This document shows, piece by piece, positions 27,719 to 36,152 of a stretch of 64,000 bases of DNA. The notes under the pieces were generated by a model. That model had not been told where the DNA came from and did not search any database. It saw only the letters and a program-made list of their open reading frames with translations. The stretch is from contig JADIYD010000001.1 of NCBI GenBank assembly GCA_016705475.1, positions 124,001-188,000 on the forward strand. The letters run 5' to 3'. The translations under genes and the position numbers were made by a program. This DNA comes from Betaproteobacteria bacterium (GTDB taxonomy: Bacteria > Pseudomonadota > Gammaproteobacteria > Burkholderiales > Rhodocyclaceae). How positions within the stretch are numbered: position 1 is the first letter of the stretch; the number at the start of each line of letters is the position of its first letter.

Positions 27719-28117
27719 ATGACCAAACAACTCGTCGCCATCATCCTTGCCACCGCTTTTGGTGTTGCCCACGCTGCCGATGTCAAACCAGCTGCTGCTG
27801 ACATGAAGGCTGCAACAGCACCGGTTGCCGCCACTGTCAAGGAAGCGCCGAAGGCAGCCGAAGCCGTCAAGGCACCGGTCGCTGCCGTCAAGGCCGAAGC
27901 CCCGAAGGTTGCCGAAGTGGCCAAGACTCCGGAAGCCAAGCCGGCCGCAGCAGCACCGGAAATGAAGAAGGATGAGACTCCGGCTGCTGCCAAGCCCGCC
28001 GCTAAGCCGGCCGCCAAGGCCAAGAAGGCGAAGAAAGTTGCCAAACCTGCCCCGGCCGCCGCAGCACCTGCTGCTGCCCCGGAAGCCGCCAAGGTTGCCG
28101 AAGCAGTCAAGAAGTAA
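27719..28117 (+). CDS. Exported Ala/Lys/Pro-rich low-complexity protein
   Basis: The 132-residue product has a signal peptide (MTKQLVAIILATAFGVAHA, cleavage probably after AHA) followed by about 110 residues built almost wholly of Ala, Lys, Pro, Val and Glu in loose EAPKAAEAVKAP-like repeats. Such sequences resemble histone H1-like tails, but the signal peptide suggests a periplasmic or envelope location. Function unknown. The start follows TGGAGAAAC, and a strong terminator lies 48 bp after the stop. Confidence 0.75.
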   Translation: MTKQLVAIILATAFGVAHAADVKPAAADMKAATAPVAATVKEAPKAAEAVKAPVAAVKAEAPKVAEVAKTPEAKPAAAAPEMKKDETPAAAKPAAKPAAKAKKAKKVAKPAPAAAAPAAAPEAAKVAEAVKK

Positions 28118-28164
28118 GACTGACGCAGGAGACCAGCGCAGCCCTCCAAACGCTGCGCTGGACC

Positions 28165-28189
28165 GGGCGCCCACGAGGCGCCCTTTTTT
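28165..28189 (+). terminator. Rho-independent terminator after the Ala/Lys-rich gene
   Basis: GGGCGCC and GGCGCCC (28165-28171, 28177-28183) form a 7-bp stem with a 5-base loop, followed by six T. Confidence 0.85.
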
Positions 28190-28212
28190 AGTCAACGAAA
28201 ATGATGTCCACG

Positions 28213-28235
28213 AAAAAGGGAGGCCGAAGCCTCCC
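28213..28235 (-). terminator. Rho-independent terminator of the cytochrome c gene
   Basis: On the minus strand GGGAGGC and GCCTCCC pair around TTCG and are followed by five T (plus-strand A run 28213-28217). It lies 20 bp beyond the stop of the cytochrome gene. Confidence 0.8.
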
Positions 28236-28254
28236 TTATGGTGGGTAGCGAAAC

Positions 28255-28698
28255 TTACTTCGCCTTGCCCATCACGTATTCGACGACGCTTTTGATCTCG
28301 GCGTCAGACAGCGTGGCGCCGCCCTTGGCGGGCATCGCGCCCTTGCCGTTGGTGACGCTCTTGATCAGCGCATCCTTGCCACTGGCCAGACGCGATGCCC
28401 AGGCAGCCTTGTCATCGATCTTCGGAGCGCCGGCAGCGCCGGTGTTGTGGCAGGCGCCACAGACCGTGTTGTAAATCGTTGCGCCATCGCGGGGGCCGCT
28501 GGCGGCCGGTGCTTCAGCCTTGGCCAGTTCAAACTTGGCAACCGGTTGAATGCGAATGTCAGCTTCGTCAGCGGCGCTGCTGGTGTTTGCGTTAGAGCTG
28601 CCTTTGTTGACGGTCAGCGCGTAAACGATAGCGATCAAAACAGTGGCAACAATGATCGTTACCCACATGATGCTCTTGGAAGAATGTTGCTCGGCCAT
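28255..28698 (-). CDS. Membrane-anchored monoheme cytochrome c (c5 type)
   Basis: This 147-residue protein is a class I c-type cytochrome that would pass electrons in the periplasm. An uncleaved N-terminal helix (about residues 10-28, IMWVTIIVATVLIAIVYAL) anchors it; a linker follows; the heme site CGACH is near residue 81 and the axial Met lies in KGAMPAKGG. The fold part GAPKIDDKAAWASRL resembles each half of the diheme cytochrome at 43781. ATG 28698 is preceded by GGTCTTGAGC. Confidence 0.9.
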   Translation of the reverse strand: MAEQHSSKSIMWVTIIVATVLIAIVYALTVNKGSSNANTSSAADEADIRIQPVAKFELAKAEAPAASGPRDGATIYNTVCGACHNTGAAGAPKIDDKAAWASRLASGKDALIKSVTNGKGAMPAKGGATLSDAEIKSVVEYVMGKAK

Positions 28699-28760
28699 GC
28701 TCAAGACCCCAGTGCAATGTTTAAAACCACCATTATAACGGCGTGGCGCCGCGGTAGAGC

Positions 28761-28785
28761 AAAAAAAACCCCGCCAGAGGCGGGG
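28761..28785 (-). terminator. Strong orphan rho-independent terminator
   Basis: On the minus strand CCCCGCC and GGCGGGG form a 7-bp stem with a 3-base loop followed by eight T. No protein gene ends ahead of it: the next gene to the right (29013) has its own terminator, so this one probably ends a small RNA or trims readthrough. Confidence 0.85.
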
Positions 28786-28880
28786 TTGAACTTCTCGAAA
28801 GGGGGTGTTTCGAGAGGAGGGGTTCAATGCACAACTGAAGTGTAGGTTCCCACTCCCTCAATGTCTGTCGTACTTTCGTA
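28761..28880 (-). ncRNA. Candidate small RNA with a C-rich hairpin loop
   Basis: The 314-bp stretch between 28699 and 29012 holds no protein gene. Read leftward it contains, just before the orphan terminator, a second hairpin: TCTCGAAA (28815-28808) and TTTCGAGA (28800-28793) pair over 8 bp around the loop CACCCCC, with GAAC and GTTC able to close an outer helix, and CCCTCCTC directly before the stem. Two tandem hairpins, one with a C-rich loop and one an intrinsic terminator, without an ORF, is a small-RNA pattern; C-rich loops can pair with Shine-Dalgarno regions. The 5' end is a guess: the sequence between about 28880 and 28930 has only weak promoter matches. Confidence 0.4.
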
Positions 28881-28945
28881 GCCCAATGTAACCAAATGTG
28901 GCTAGATGATCTTGATGCGGCGCACCAAATCTGATCCGCGGGCGT

Positions 28946-28983
28946 AAAAAAGGCACGGAAACGCCTTGGTGGCGTGCCGTGCC
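28946..28983 (-). terminator. Rho-independent terminator of the 60-residue gene
   Basis: On the minus strand GGCACGG ... CCGTGCC with an inner ACGCC/GGCGT helix forms a long stem followed by six T (plus-strand A run 28946-28951). It starts 30 bp beyond the stop at 29013. Confidence 0.8.
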
Positions 28984-29012
28984 GATCGCTTTCGGCCGAA
29001 CGTTCTGGCTGA

Positions 29013-29195
29013 TCAGCTCTCGATGCGGGAGATCTCGACGGCGCTTTTCGGCACTTGATAGTCGGTTGCCAGTTGGTGCATGGCGATGTCTTCAATGGCT
29101 TCGCCTTCGCTGACGACGAAATGACGTGCGCCCGAATAGTCCTGCGGGATGCCCGCGCGGTCCTGGGTAATGCGGTAATGAATTTTGACGTTCAT
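29013..29195 (-). CDS. Small hypothetical protein, 60 residues, monocistronic
   Basis: I do not recognise the family. The protein begins MNVKIHYRITQDRAG, is mixed charged, and has no membrane segment; a segment FVVSEGEAIEDIAMHQLA could be a strand plus helix. Support for a real gene: a good promoter (29238-29265), an ATG preceded by GAGAAC, and a dedicated terminator, which together make a complete one-gene transcription unit. Confidence 0.65.
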   Translation of the reverse strand: MNVKIHYRITQDRAGIPQDYSGARHFVVSEGEAIEDIAMHQLATDYQVPKSAVEISRIES

Positions 29196-29237
29196 GGCTG
29201 TTCTCGATTTATGGACATTTATAGTTACTGCGGGTCG

Positions 29238-29265
29238 AGTATAGCCTTATTGTGTTGCAGTGCAA
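29238..29265 (-). promoter_or_regulatory. Probable sigma-70 promoter of the 60-residue gene
   Basis: On the minus strand TTGCAC (29265-29260), a 16-bp spacer and TATACT (29243-29238). It ends 42 bp before the start codon at 29195. Confidence 0.6.
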
Positions 29266-29314
29266 TATCGGTTTTCCACAGGTTCTTCGCAAGTTTTGCG
29301 TGAGCCTCTCGTGC

Positions 29315-29911
29315 TCAGCTATTCGCCAGATCGTCCAGGGTGTTGAAGTTGCCAAAGGCCTCACACTGGTCCGAAAAGTCGACCTCAATGGCGCCCATCT
29401 CGGCACACCATCCGGCTACCTTGCGGCTTCCGCTGGCGAGATAGGCTTCCAGTTCCTCCTGCAGCGAGCGGCGGCACAGGCAGAAAACCGGGTGCAGGCG
29501 CTCGCCTGCACGGGCGATCGCCACGTTCGCACTGGTGCTTAGCAGGGCGTCATGCATTCTGCTGGCCAGATCGAGTGGCAGTCTGGGCGAGTCGCAGGGG
29601 GCGGTGAGGACGAGCGGCGTGGCGGCGGTGCTCAGGGCTGCATGCAGGCCGGCCAGCGGTCCGGCAAAGCCGGCAATCCGGTCGGCCAGCAATGGATATC
29701 CAAACGCCGCGTATTCAGTATCGCTGCGATTGGTGTTGATCAGCAGGTGCTCCACCTGGGGGGCCAGGCGGCTGGCAACGTGCCAGACCAGCGGCTTTCC
29801 CGCGTAGAGTTGTAATCCCTTGTCGACGCCACCCATGCGCGTACCGAGTCCGCCGGCAAGGATGACGCCGGTGATGAGTTCATAAGCTTCAGGTAATTTC
29901 GGGGCGGGCAT
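29315..29911 (-). CDS. mobA: Molybdenum cofactor guanylyltransferase
   Basis: MobA attaches GMP to molybdopterin to give the bis-MGD cofactor of DMSO-reductase-family enzymes. The 198-residue protein has the nucleotidyltransferase signature LAGGLGTRMGGVDKGLQ near its start, the GPLAGLHAAL segment and the metal-binding APCDSPRLP. I use ATG 29911; the frame is open to 30028 but that extension would run across the divergent pncC. The two starts are 31 bp apart, so their promoters must overlap. Confidence 0.92.
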   Translation of the reverse strand: MPAPKLPEAYELITGVILAGGLGTRMGGVDKGLQLYAGKPLVWHVASRLAPQVEHLLINTNRSDTEYAAFGYPLLADRIAGFAGPLAGLHAALSTAATPLVLTAPCDSPRLPLDLASRMHDALLSTSANVAIARAGERLHPVFCLCRRSLQEELEAYLASGSRKVAGWCAEMGAIEVDFSDQCEAFGNFNTLDDLANS

Positions 29912-29942
29912 TGGTCGTTGGTCACATGCTAGGATGGGCATT

Positions 29943-30443
29943 ATGTCTGAACTGGAAACACTTGCTGAACGTCTTGGCTGCCTGCTTATTGAGCGTGGTG
30001 AGTGGCTGGCTGCCGCCGAATCGTGCACGGGCGGCTGGCTCGCCCAGTCCGTGACGGCGATTGCCGGCAGCTCGACATGGTTCGACCGCGGTTTCGTGAC
30101 TTATTCCAATGCAGCCAAGGCGGACATGCTCGGCGTTTCCGACAGTACGCTGGCGCGGCATGGTGCCGTTTCGGAAGCCGTGGCGCGGGCAATGGCACAG
30201 GGAGTCCTGACGCATAGTCGGGCCGACTGGTCGGTGGCGATTACCGGCATCGCCGGGCCGAGCGGGGGATCGCCGGAAAAACCGGTGGGAACCGTCTGTT
30301 TCGCCTGGGCCAGCAAGGAGGGCGGATGCGAGGCAAAGACCTGTCTTTTCAGCGGCGATCGGGCTTCGGTTCGTGAGCAGTCGGTGCGTTACGCACTCAA
30401 CGGCCTGATCGACCGCGTGGAATCGGCTGTCTATAGCGCCTGA
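29943..30443 (+). CDS. pncC: Nicotinamide-nucleotide amidohydrolase (CinA C-terminal domain)
   Basis: PncC deamidates NMN to NaMN in pyridine nucleotide recycling. The 166-residue protein is the stand-alone CinA-C domain with AAAESCTGGWLAQSVTAI near the start, SNAAKADMLGV, and TGIAGPSGGSPEKPVGTVCF in the core (motif pieces). ATG 29943 is the family start. It is divergent from mobA and convergent with the DUF302 gene. Confidence 0.93.
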   Translation: MSELETLAERLGCLLIERGEWLAAAESCTGGWLAQSVTAIAGSSTWFDRGFVTYSNAAKADMLGVSDSTLARHGAVSEAVARAMAQGVLTHSRADWSVAITGIAGPSGGSPEKPVGTVCFAWASKEGGCEAKTCLFSGDRASVREQSVRYALNGLIDRVESAVYSA

Positions 30444-30572
30444 GCGCCACGTGGTTTTTCGATTGTGCAGGAAAGTGGGGCGAATTGGCCCAGTCCGGCG
30501 AGGAGGCCACGATCTGCCTGTTCTCAGGCAGTGTATTGTTCCAGCAGGCTTCGGGAACTCTGGCAGCGCATC

Positions 30573-30606
30573 TTCTGCGGTCAACCGGAAAAAACGGCCA
30601 GATTTG
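30573..30606 (+). repeat. Dispersed CGGTCAACCGG element, copy 9
   Basis: CTGCGGTCAACCGG, six A, then CGGCCAGATTTG. It lies between the convergent pncC and DUF302 genes, 6 bp from the DUF302 stop. The rest of this 168-bp gap holds only a small hairpin (CTGCCT/AGGCAG near 30520). Confidence 0.75.
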
Positions 30607-30611
30607 CGCTT

Positions 30612-31052
30612 TTAATTTCCTGCTTCGGCAACGATTTCCCGGAGCAACGGCCCGACGAGCGATGCCGCTGCCCCGCTGGGCTGCCGATAGGATAGCCAAG
30701 TGGTGTTCTTGTCACCCGGCAGGGTGTAGATCGAAATCGCGAAGGGGCAGAGCACGATGTTGTGCGGGTCGAGTTCCATCATCTTTCGCGACAGGCTGGC
30801 CGAACAGAATTCGATGATTTCTGCCTGCCCGTATATCTGGCGCGTTGCCCCGAGATCGGCACCAGTGCGGTTCAACATGTCAGCCATATGCGAAACGTAG
30901 TTGATCACCAGGCCGCGGTTTTCGATGGCCATGACAACGGCGTCGCGGGCATCGGCAAAGCTGCTGGCGATCTTTCTTTTTATAATCCACTCTTCCGCCT
31001 GAGCGAACGTGGTGGCGAGTGCGAAGCAGAGCAGTACGGTAAGCCGGCGCAT
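30612..31052 (-). CDS. Exported DUF302 family protein
   Basis: The 146-residue protein has a signal peptide (MRRLTVLLCFALATTFAQA, cleavage likely after AQA) and a DUF302 fold with FADARDAVVMAIENRGLVINYVSH (shown in part: ENRGLVINYVSHM), QAEIIEFCSASLSRKMME, and NIVLCPFAISIYTLPG. Proteins of this family are small ferredoxin-like-fold proteins of unknown function, often next to redox genes. The start follows GAGTACCC. Confidence 0.8.
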   Translation of the reverse strand: MRRLTVLLCFALATTFAQAEEWIIKRKIASSFADARDAVVMAIENRGLVINYVSHMADMLNRTGADLGATRQIYGQAEIIEFCSASLSRKMMELDPHNIVLCPFAISIYTLPGDKNTTWLSYRQPSGAAASLVGPLLREIVAEAGN

Positions 31053-31106
31053 GGGTACTCTTGTATTAGTAATGTCTGATTCGGCTATTGTAGGCGATGT
31101 CCGTCA

Positions 31107-31139
31107 CCTGCGGTCGACGCGGAAAAAAGGCCAAAAACC
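31107..31139 (+). repeat. Dispersed CGGTCAACCGG element, copy 10, diverged
   Basis: CCTGCGGTCGACGCGG, six A, GGCCAAAAACC. It abuts the stop codon of the SNF2 gene (31139-31141). Confidence 0.55.
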
Positions 31140-34100
31140 TAGTCTGGCAAGGGCTCGAACAGCGCGGCGAGATCGTCTGTTCCAAATTTGACGTCGACAC
31201 GATAGTCGTCGGAGAGGATGCCCGCAGCCAGTTCGGCCTTGCGCTCCTGCAACGCCAGGATTTTCTCCTCGATGCTGCCGCTGACGATGAGTTTGTAGAC
31301 GAACACCGGCTTGTCCTGACCGAGACGGTGAGCGCGGTCGGTGGCCTGGTTTTCGACTGCCGGATTCCACCACGGATCGTAGTGGATCACGGTGTCGGCC
31401 GCCGTGAGATTAAGGCCAACGCCGCCGGCCTTTAGGCTGATCAGGAAGATCGGCACTTCGCCATCCTGGAAGCGGCGGATCGGCACCTCGCGGTCGACGG
31501 TGTCGCCGGTCAGCGTGACGTAGGCGATGCCCATCTTGTCCAGTTCATGTTCGATGAGCGCCAGCATGCTGGTGAATTGCGAGAAAACCAGAACCTTGCG
31601 CCCTTCATCGACCAGTTCAGGCAGCATCGCCATGAGCAGGTCGAGCTTGGCCCGCTCCGGCACCTTGCGGGCGGCAGTGGCCTTGACCAGGCGTGGATCG
31701 CAGCAGACCTGACGCAGCTTGAGCAGCGCGTCGAGGATGACGATCTGGCTACGCGCAAAGCCACGGCTGGCGATTTCATCGCGGACCTTGGCGTCCATCG
31801 CGGCACGCACCGTTTCGTATAGATCGCGCTGGGAGCCTTCGAGTTCGACGCTGCGGATGATGATGGTCTTCGGTGGCAGTTCCTGAGCGACGTCTTCCTT
31901 CTTGCGGCGCAGGATGAAGGGCCGGATGCGGCGGGCGAGCAGGCTGCGGCGGCGGAGGTCGCCCTGCTTTTCGATCGGCGTCCGCCAGTGGCGGGTGAAC
32001 TGCTTGCTGGTGCCGAGAAAACCGGGCAGCAGGAAGTCGAACTGACTCCATAGTTCGCCGAGATGGTTCTCCAGCGGCGTACCGGTCAGGCACAGGCGAT
32101 GCCGCGCATCGACCTTGCGCACGGCCTCGGCACTCTGGCTCTGGGCATTCTTGACCGTCTGCGCCTCGTCGAGGATGAGCAGGTGATAGCTGTGCTGCAT
32201 CAGTTCGTCGGCATCGCGCCAGAGCAGCGGATAGGTGGTCAAGACCACGTCGTGCTGCATGATCTGCGGGAACAGGATCTTGCGTTCCGGGCCGTGCAGC
32301 GACAACACTTTGAGATCGGGAGCGAAGCGCGCCGCTTCGTTCTTCCAGTTGAAAATCAGCGAGGTCGGCAGGATGATCAGCGCCGGCTTGTCGAGTCGCC
32401 CGGCCTCTTTTTCCATGAGCAGATGAGCCAGCGTCTGCGCCGTTTTGCCGAGGCCCATGTCGTCGGCCAGAATGCCTGACAGCTCATGTTCGCGCAGGAA
32501 CTGCAGCCAGGCCAGGCCTTCCTTCTGGTAAGGGCGCAGTTCGAGCTTGAAGCCGGCCGGCGGTTCGACATCGCCAATACCCTGCGCCTTGAGCAGGCGT
32601 TCGGCTAGCGCCATGATGTCGCTCTGGCCGCGGAACTGCCAGCGGCTGATATCGGACAGTTCAGCCAGGCGCGGCGCATCGAAGCGCGACAGACGCAGCG
32701 TGTTGCCGCCGGTGAAGCCGTCGAAGAGGTCGATCAGCGTCGCGGCCAGCGGCTTGAGGCGGCCGGCCGGGACGCGCAGACGCTTGCCACGGGCGGTGTA
32801 AAGATCGATGCCTTCGTCGTCGGGAATGCGTTCGAGTTCAACTGCTTCCAGCCAGCGCGGGTCAGTGCGGAAAAGATTGGCCAGCAGCGGCGCGAGCGGC
32901 AGGCGTTCGCCTTCGACCATGACGCCCATGTCGAGATTGAACCAGCCGTTGTCGGCTTCAAACAGATCCGCTTCCCAGCCATCGACTTCAATGACGTGAT
33001 GCCGAAAGTCTTCCGGGAACTCGATTTGCCAGCCGGCTTCCTTGAGACGGAGCGTGCCATCCTGCATGAAAGGCACCCAGCTTGCTTCCTCGGCCAGGCC
33101 GTAAATGCCTTCGGGGGGACTGCCGAAGGTGTGCAGCGTATGTCCGGGAATTTTCTGCAGGCCGCAGCCTTCGAGTGCCGTCAGAGAGTGGGCTTCATCC
33201 TCGTCGCGGCGTTTTAGCCGGATGGTTTCGCCTTCGGGCAGGGTGATGAATTCGCTCTTTTCCTCAGGACGGACATCGGCATCACCGTAGCGGAAAACGA
33301 CTTTGGCGACATCGAAGGGGCCGCCCCCGAAATTCTGCGGATAGCTGCGCCAGGCCCGGTGGCCGTGGGTGTGCAGGGTTTCGAGCTGCAGGATGGGAAT
33401 CAGCGGCGCATCCACGAGGCGCAGGCGGGCACCGGCATCGGAGCCGGGTAGCGGCAGGTCGGGCGCCAGTTCCGACAGCGCCTCGGCAACCAGCGCCGCC
33501 TCATTGGCCGATAGCGGTGGCAGGGTGAAAAGGCGGTTGATGACGTCGGGGTTGCCGGTAACTTCCAGTGGCCCGGCTTCGCCCTCGGCCAGGTCAATGT
33601 ACCAAGGGGGATCGACGGCGACGATCATCTCGGCCGATGGTTCCGGCTTAAGATGCGGCCGCTGGAAACCCATGCCATCCACCTGCCAGCCGATGCTGGC
33701 TGGCCGAACCGGGCCGGCGTTGAGTGGCAGGCCGAGATCGTCCTCCGGGTAGAGGCGATGGCTGGCTGCCATGCGCTGCAGGATTTCGGCACCGTGCTTG
33801 GGGCCGAGGCCGAAGGCACGCAATCCGGTCTCGTGGCTGCGGTCAGCCCAGATCAGGCGCAGGATGCCGAGGTCTTCTTCATTGACAAACTGTGGCGGCG
33901 TGACCAATGCGCGGTCCACCTTCCACCATTCTTCAGCGTTTTCCGGATACTTGCCCTTGCGGATTTCGATACCGAACTGGCGTTTGTCGGTTGTCCATTT
34001 CAGGATATAGAACAGTTGCTGCCGGGCGCTGGCCGGGCGGGCTTTTTTCTTGGCGACGGCAACCGAGACACGGCGCAGGTCTTCGAGCCAGGACAGTGCG

Positions 34101-34417
34101 CTGCCACTGGCAGGTTCTTTCGGATTGCGCTCTTCGATGGCCTTGAGCAGCATCGCCGCAACGTGCTTGCAATGTTTGCCGACCGAACAGGTACAACGGC
34201 TGATGACGGTCATCTCGCCGCTCTGGGCCTGGCTCAGATACGCTTGTGCCACGTAGGGTTCAGCGCTGGAGCCGGGGACGAGGGCGCGCATCTGGCTACC
34301 CTCTATGGTCAGGTTCTGCACCAGGTCAACGTAAGGCCGGGCTTTGTTGATGTCGCGGGTGGCGAACCAGTCGGCGACGTTCTCTTCGGTGAAGGTGGTG
34401 AGGTTGACGACGGCCAT
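31139..34417 (-). CDS. SWIM-domain SNF2 family DEAD-like helicase
   Basis: This 1092-residue superfamily 2 ATPase resembles bacterial Snf2/RapA-like remodellers. An N-terminal SWIM zinc finger has CTCSVGKHCKHVAAMLL near residue 75, followed by a large bacterial-SNF2 associated region. The helicase core has ILADDMGLGKTAQTL (I), LILPTSLIFNW, DEAQTVKNAQS (II), LTGTPLENHLGELWS (III), VFSQFTSM (IV), LISLKAGGVGLNLTAADTVI (V) and TDRAHRLGQDKPVFVYKL (VI). Such proteins probably move RNA polymerase or DNA-binding proteins; the target is unknown. It lies 6 bp downstream of ubiB and is probably co-transcribed. Confidence 0.9.
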   Translation of the reverse strand: MAVVNLTTFTEENVADWFATRDINKARPYVDLVQNLTIEGSQMRALVPGSSAEPYVAQAYLSQAQSGEMTVISRCTCSVGKHCKHVAAMLLKAIEERNPKEPASGSALSWLEDLRRVSVAVAKKKARPASARQQLFYILKWTTDKRQFGIEIRKGKYPENAEEWWKVDRALVTPPQFVNEEDLGILRLIWADRSHETGLRAFGLGPKHGAEILQRMAASHRLYPEDDLGLPLNAGPVRPASIGWQVDGMGFQRPHLKPEPSAEMIVAVDPPWYIDLAEGEAGPLEVTGNPDVINRLFTLPPLSANEAALVAEALSELAPDLPLPGSDAGARLRLVDAPLIPILQLETLHTHGHRAWRSYPQNFGGGPFDVAKVVFRYGDADVRPEEKSEFITLPEGETIRLKRRDEDEAHSLTALEGCGLQKIPGHTLHTFGSPPEGIYGLAEEASWVPFMQDGTLRLKEAGWQIEFPEDFRHHVIEVDGWEADLFEADNGWFNLDMGVMVEGERLPLAPLLANLFRTDPRWLEAVELERIPDDEGIDLYTARGKRLRVPAGRLKPLAATLIDLFDGFTGGNTLRLSRFDAPRLAELSDISRWQFRGQSDIMALAERLLKAQGIGDVEPPAGFKLELRPYQKEGLAWLQFLREHELSGILADDMGLGKTAQTLAHLLMEKEAGRLDKPALIILPTSLIFNWKNEAARFAPDLKVLSLHGPERKILFPQIMQHDVVLTTYPLLWRDADELMQHSYHLLILDEAQTVKNAQSQSAEAVRKVDARHRLCLTGTPLENHLGELWSQFDFLLPGFLGTSKQFTRHWRTPIEKQGDLRRRSLLARRIRPFILRRKKEDVAQELPPKTIIIRSVELEGSQRDLYETVRAAMDAKVRDEIASRGFARSQIVILDALLKLRQVCCDPRLVKATAARKVPERAKLDLLMAMLPELVDEGRKVLVFSQFTSMLALIEHELDKMGIAYVTLTGDTVDREVPIRRFQDGEVPIFLISLKAGGVGLNLTAADTVIHYDPWWNPAVENQATDRAHRLGQDKPVFVYKLIVSGSIEEKILALQERKAELAAGILSDDYRVDVKFGTDDLAALFEPLPD

Positions 34418-34423
34418 CGATGG

Positions 34424-35944
34424 TCAGGCAAACAGCGCGCTGACGAGCAGGGCGAGAAGCAAGGCAATGATAGCCAGCCAGCGGTTCTGCTGTTTCTGGA
34501 CGGCGATCAGGCGATCGATCTGTGGTTGCAGGTCGGCCCTGGCCGGGTGGGCCAGAGCCTGATGGACAAGGCGCGGCAGTTGCGGAATGGAGCGGGCCAG
34601 GTAAGGCGCTTCCTGTTTGAAACTGCGGATCAAGCCGCGCCAGCCGATCTGCTCGCTCATCCAGCGTTCGAGGAAAGGCTTGGCGGTGGTCCACAGGTCA
34701 AGTTCGGGGTCGAGCTGGCGGCCGAGCCCTTCGATGTTGAGCAGCGTTTTTTGCAGCATGACCAGTTGCGGCTGAATTTCAACGTTGAAGCGGCGCGAAG
34801 TCTGGAACAGGCGGAGCAGCACCTTGCCGAAGGAAATGTCCTTGAGCGGACGGTCGAAGATCGGTTCACAGACAGCGCGGATGGCCGCCTCGAACTCGTC
34901 GACCCGGGTGTCTTTCGGCGCCCAGCCGGATTCGATGTGAGCTTCGGCAACGCGCTTGTAGTCGCGACGGAAGAAGGCAAGGAAATTCTGCGCGAGGTAA
35001 TTTTTGTCGGAATCAGTCAGTGTGCCGACGATGCCGAAATCGAGGGCGATATAGCGACCGTCCGGGGCGACGAAGATGTTGCCGGGGTGCATGTCGGCAT
35101 GGAAAAAACCGTCGCGGAAAACCTGGGTGAAAAAGATTTCGACGCCGGCTGCCGAGAGTTTGGAGAGGTCGATGCCATCAGCGCGCAGCCTGTCGATCTG
35201 AGAGATCGGCGTGCCCTTCATGCGCTCCATGACCATCACGGTCGACGTGCAGAAATCCCAGTAAATTTCAGGGACGATCAGCAGCTTTGAGTCGACGAAA
35301 TTGCGCCGAAGCTGCGAGGCGTTGGCGGCTTCGCGCATGAGGTCGAGTTCGTCGCGCAGGTATTTGGCAAACTCGGCGACCACTTCGCGTGGTTTCAGAC
35401 GCTTGCCATCGGCCCACAGTTTCTCGAGCAGCATGGCCAGGCTGTCCATGAGCGCGAGGTCGTGCTCGATGACCGACAGCATGTTGGGGCGCAATATCTT
35501 GACGGCGACTTCATGTCCCCCGTCAGCGGCATGCAGTCGGGCGAAATGGACCTGAGCGATCGATGCCGAGGCGATTGGCGTCGGGTCGAATTCGGCAAAA
35601 ACTTCGCTGGCTGGCCGGCCATAGGCCTTTTCGATTTCGGCCAGTGCGAGGTCGGAGGCGAACGGCGGAACGCGATCCTGCAGCTTGGCCAGTTCGTCAG
35701 CGATGTCCATGGGCATGAGGTCGCGCCGGGTCGACAGCACCTGGCCGAACTTGACGAATATCGGCCCGAGCGATTCAAGGGCGAGGCGCAGACGAACAGC
35801 GCGTGGTGTCGACAGGTCGCGCCAGAACTGAAGGGCATTGGCAAGCCGCACCAGACGGCCGCTCGGCTCATGTTCGAGCACCATCTCGTCGAGGCCGAAG
35901 CGGCTGGCGACGGAGGCGATCTTGAGCAAACGAAAGAGGCGCAT
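34424..35944 (-). CDS. ubiB: Ubiquinone biosynthesis protein UbiB (ADCK-family ATPase)
   Basis: UbiB is an atypical kinase-like ATPase needed for ubiquinone synthesis, thought to act on lipid precursors at the membrane. The 506-residue protein has the family-specific KxGQ motif (FVKFGQVLSTR), the Ala-rich nucleotide loop near PIASASIAQVH, DMHPGNIFVAPDG and ALDFGIVG, and C-terminal hydrophobic segments ending IIALLLALLVSALFA. The start ATG 35944 is clear. Confidence 0.94.
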   Translation of the reverse strand: MRLFRLLKIASVASRFGLDEMVLEHEPSGRLVRLANALQFWRDLSTPRAVRLRLALESLGPIFVKFGQVLSTRRDLMPMDIADELAKLQDRVPPFASDLALAEIEKAYGRPASEVFAEFDPTPIASASIAQVHFARLHAADGGHEVAVKILRPNMLSVIEHDLALMDSLAMLLEKLWADGKRLKPREVVAEFAKYLRDELDLMREAANASQLRRNFVDSKLLIVPEIYWDFCTSTVMVMERMKGTPISQIDRLRADGIDLSKLSAAGVEIFFTQVFRDGFFHADMHPGNIFVAPDGRYIALDFGIVGTLTDSDKNYLAQNFLAFFRRDYKRVAEAHIESGWAPKDTRVDEFEAAIRAVCEPIFDRPLKDISFGKVLLRLFQTSRRFNVEIQPQLVMLQKTLLNIEGLGRQLDPELDLWTTAKPFLERWMSEQIGWRGLIRSFKQEAPYLARSIPQLPRLVHQALAHPARADLQPQIDRLIAVQKQQNRWLAIIALLLALLVSALFA

Positions 35945-36152
35945 GTGGACTGTAAACGCCGGCCAGGCCGGGCAAAATCGCTAAACGAGCATGTTAACAC
36001 GCCAACGGCGGTTGCGCCCCGGCGATTTGCGACTGATTGAATCGGCTGGAGAGGTATTATTGATCTTGCAATCTGCCCTTGGCTATAGGATAAACTGAGC
36101 AATCCAGCCAGTCGGTGTCATGCTCCGCCACACGAAGTTTTCCTGAGTCTCG

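Noticed and set aside
33653..35290. A 545-residue rightward frame antisense to the SNF2 gene and ubiB
   Set aside because: A GC-rich shadow frame; no recognisable motifs, no ribosome site, and both opposite genes are firmly identified.
31139..35944. The SNF2 helicase as part of a defence system
   Set aside because: It sits beside ubiB with no nuclease, methylase or other defence-type partner; SWIM-SNF2 proteins are common housekeeping genes.
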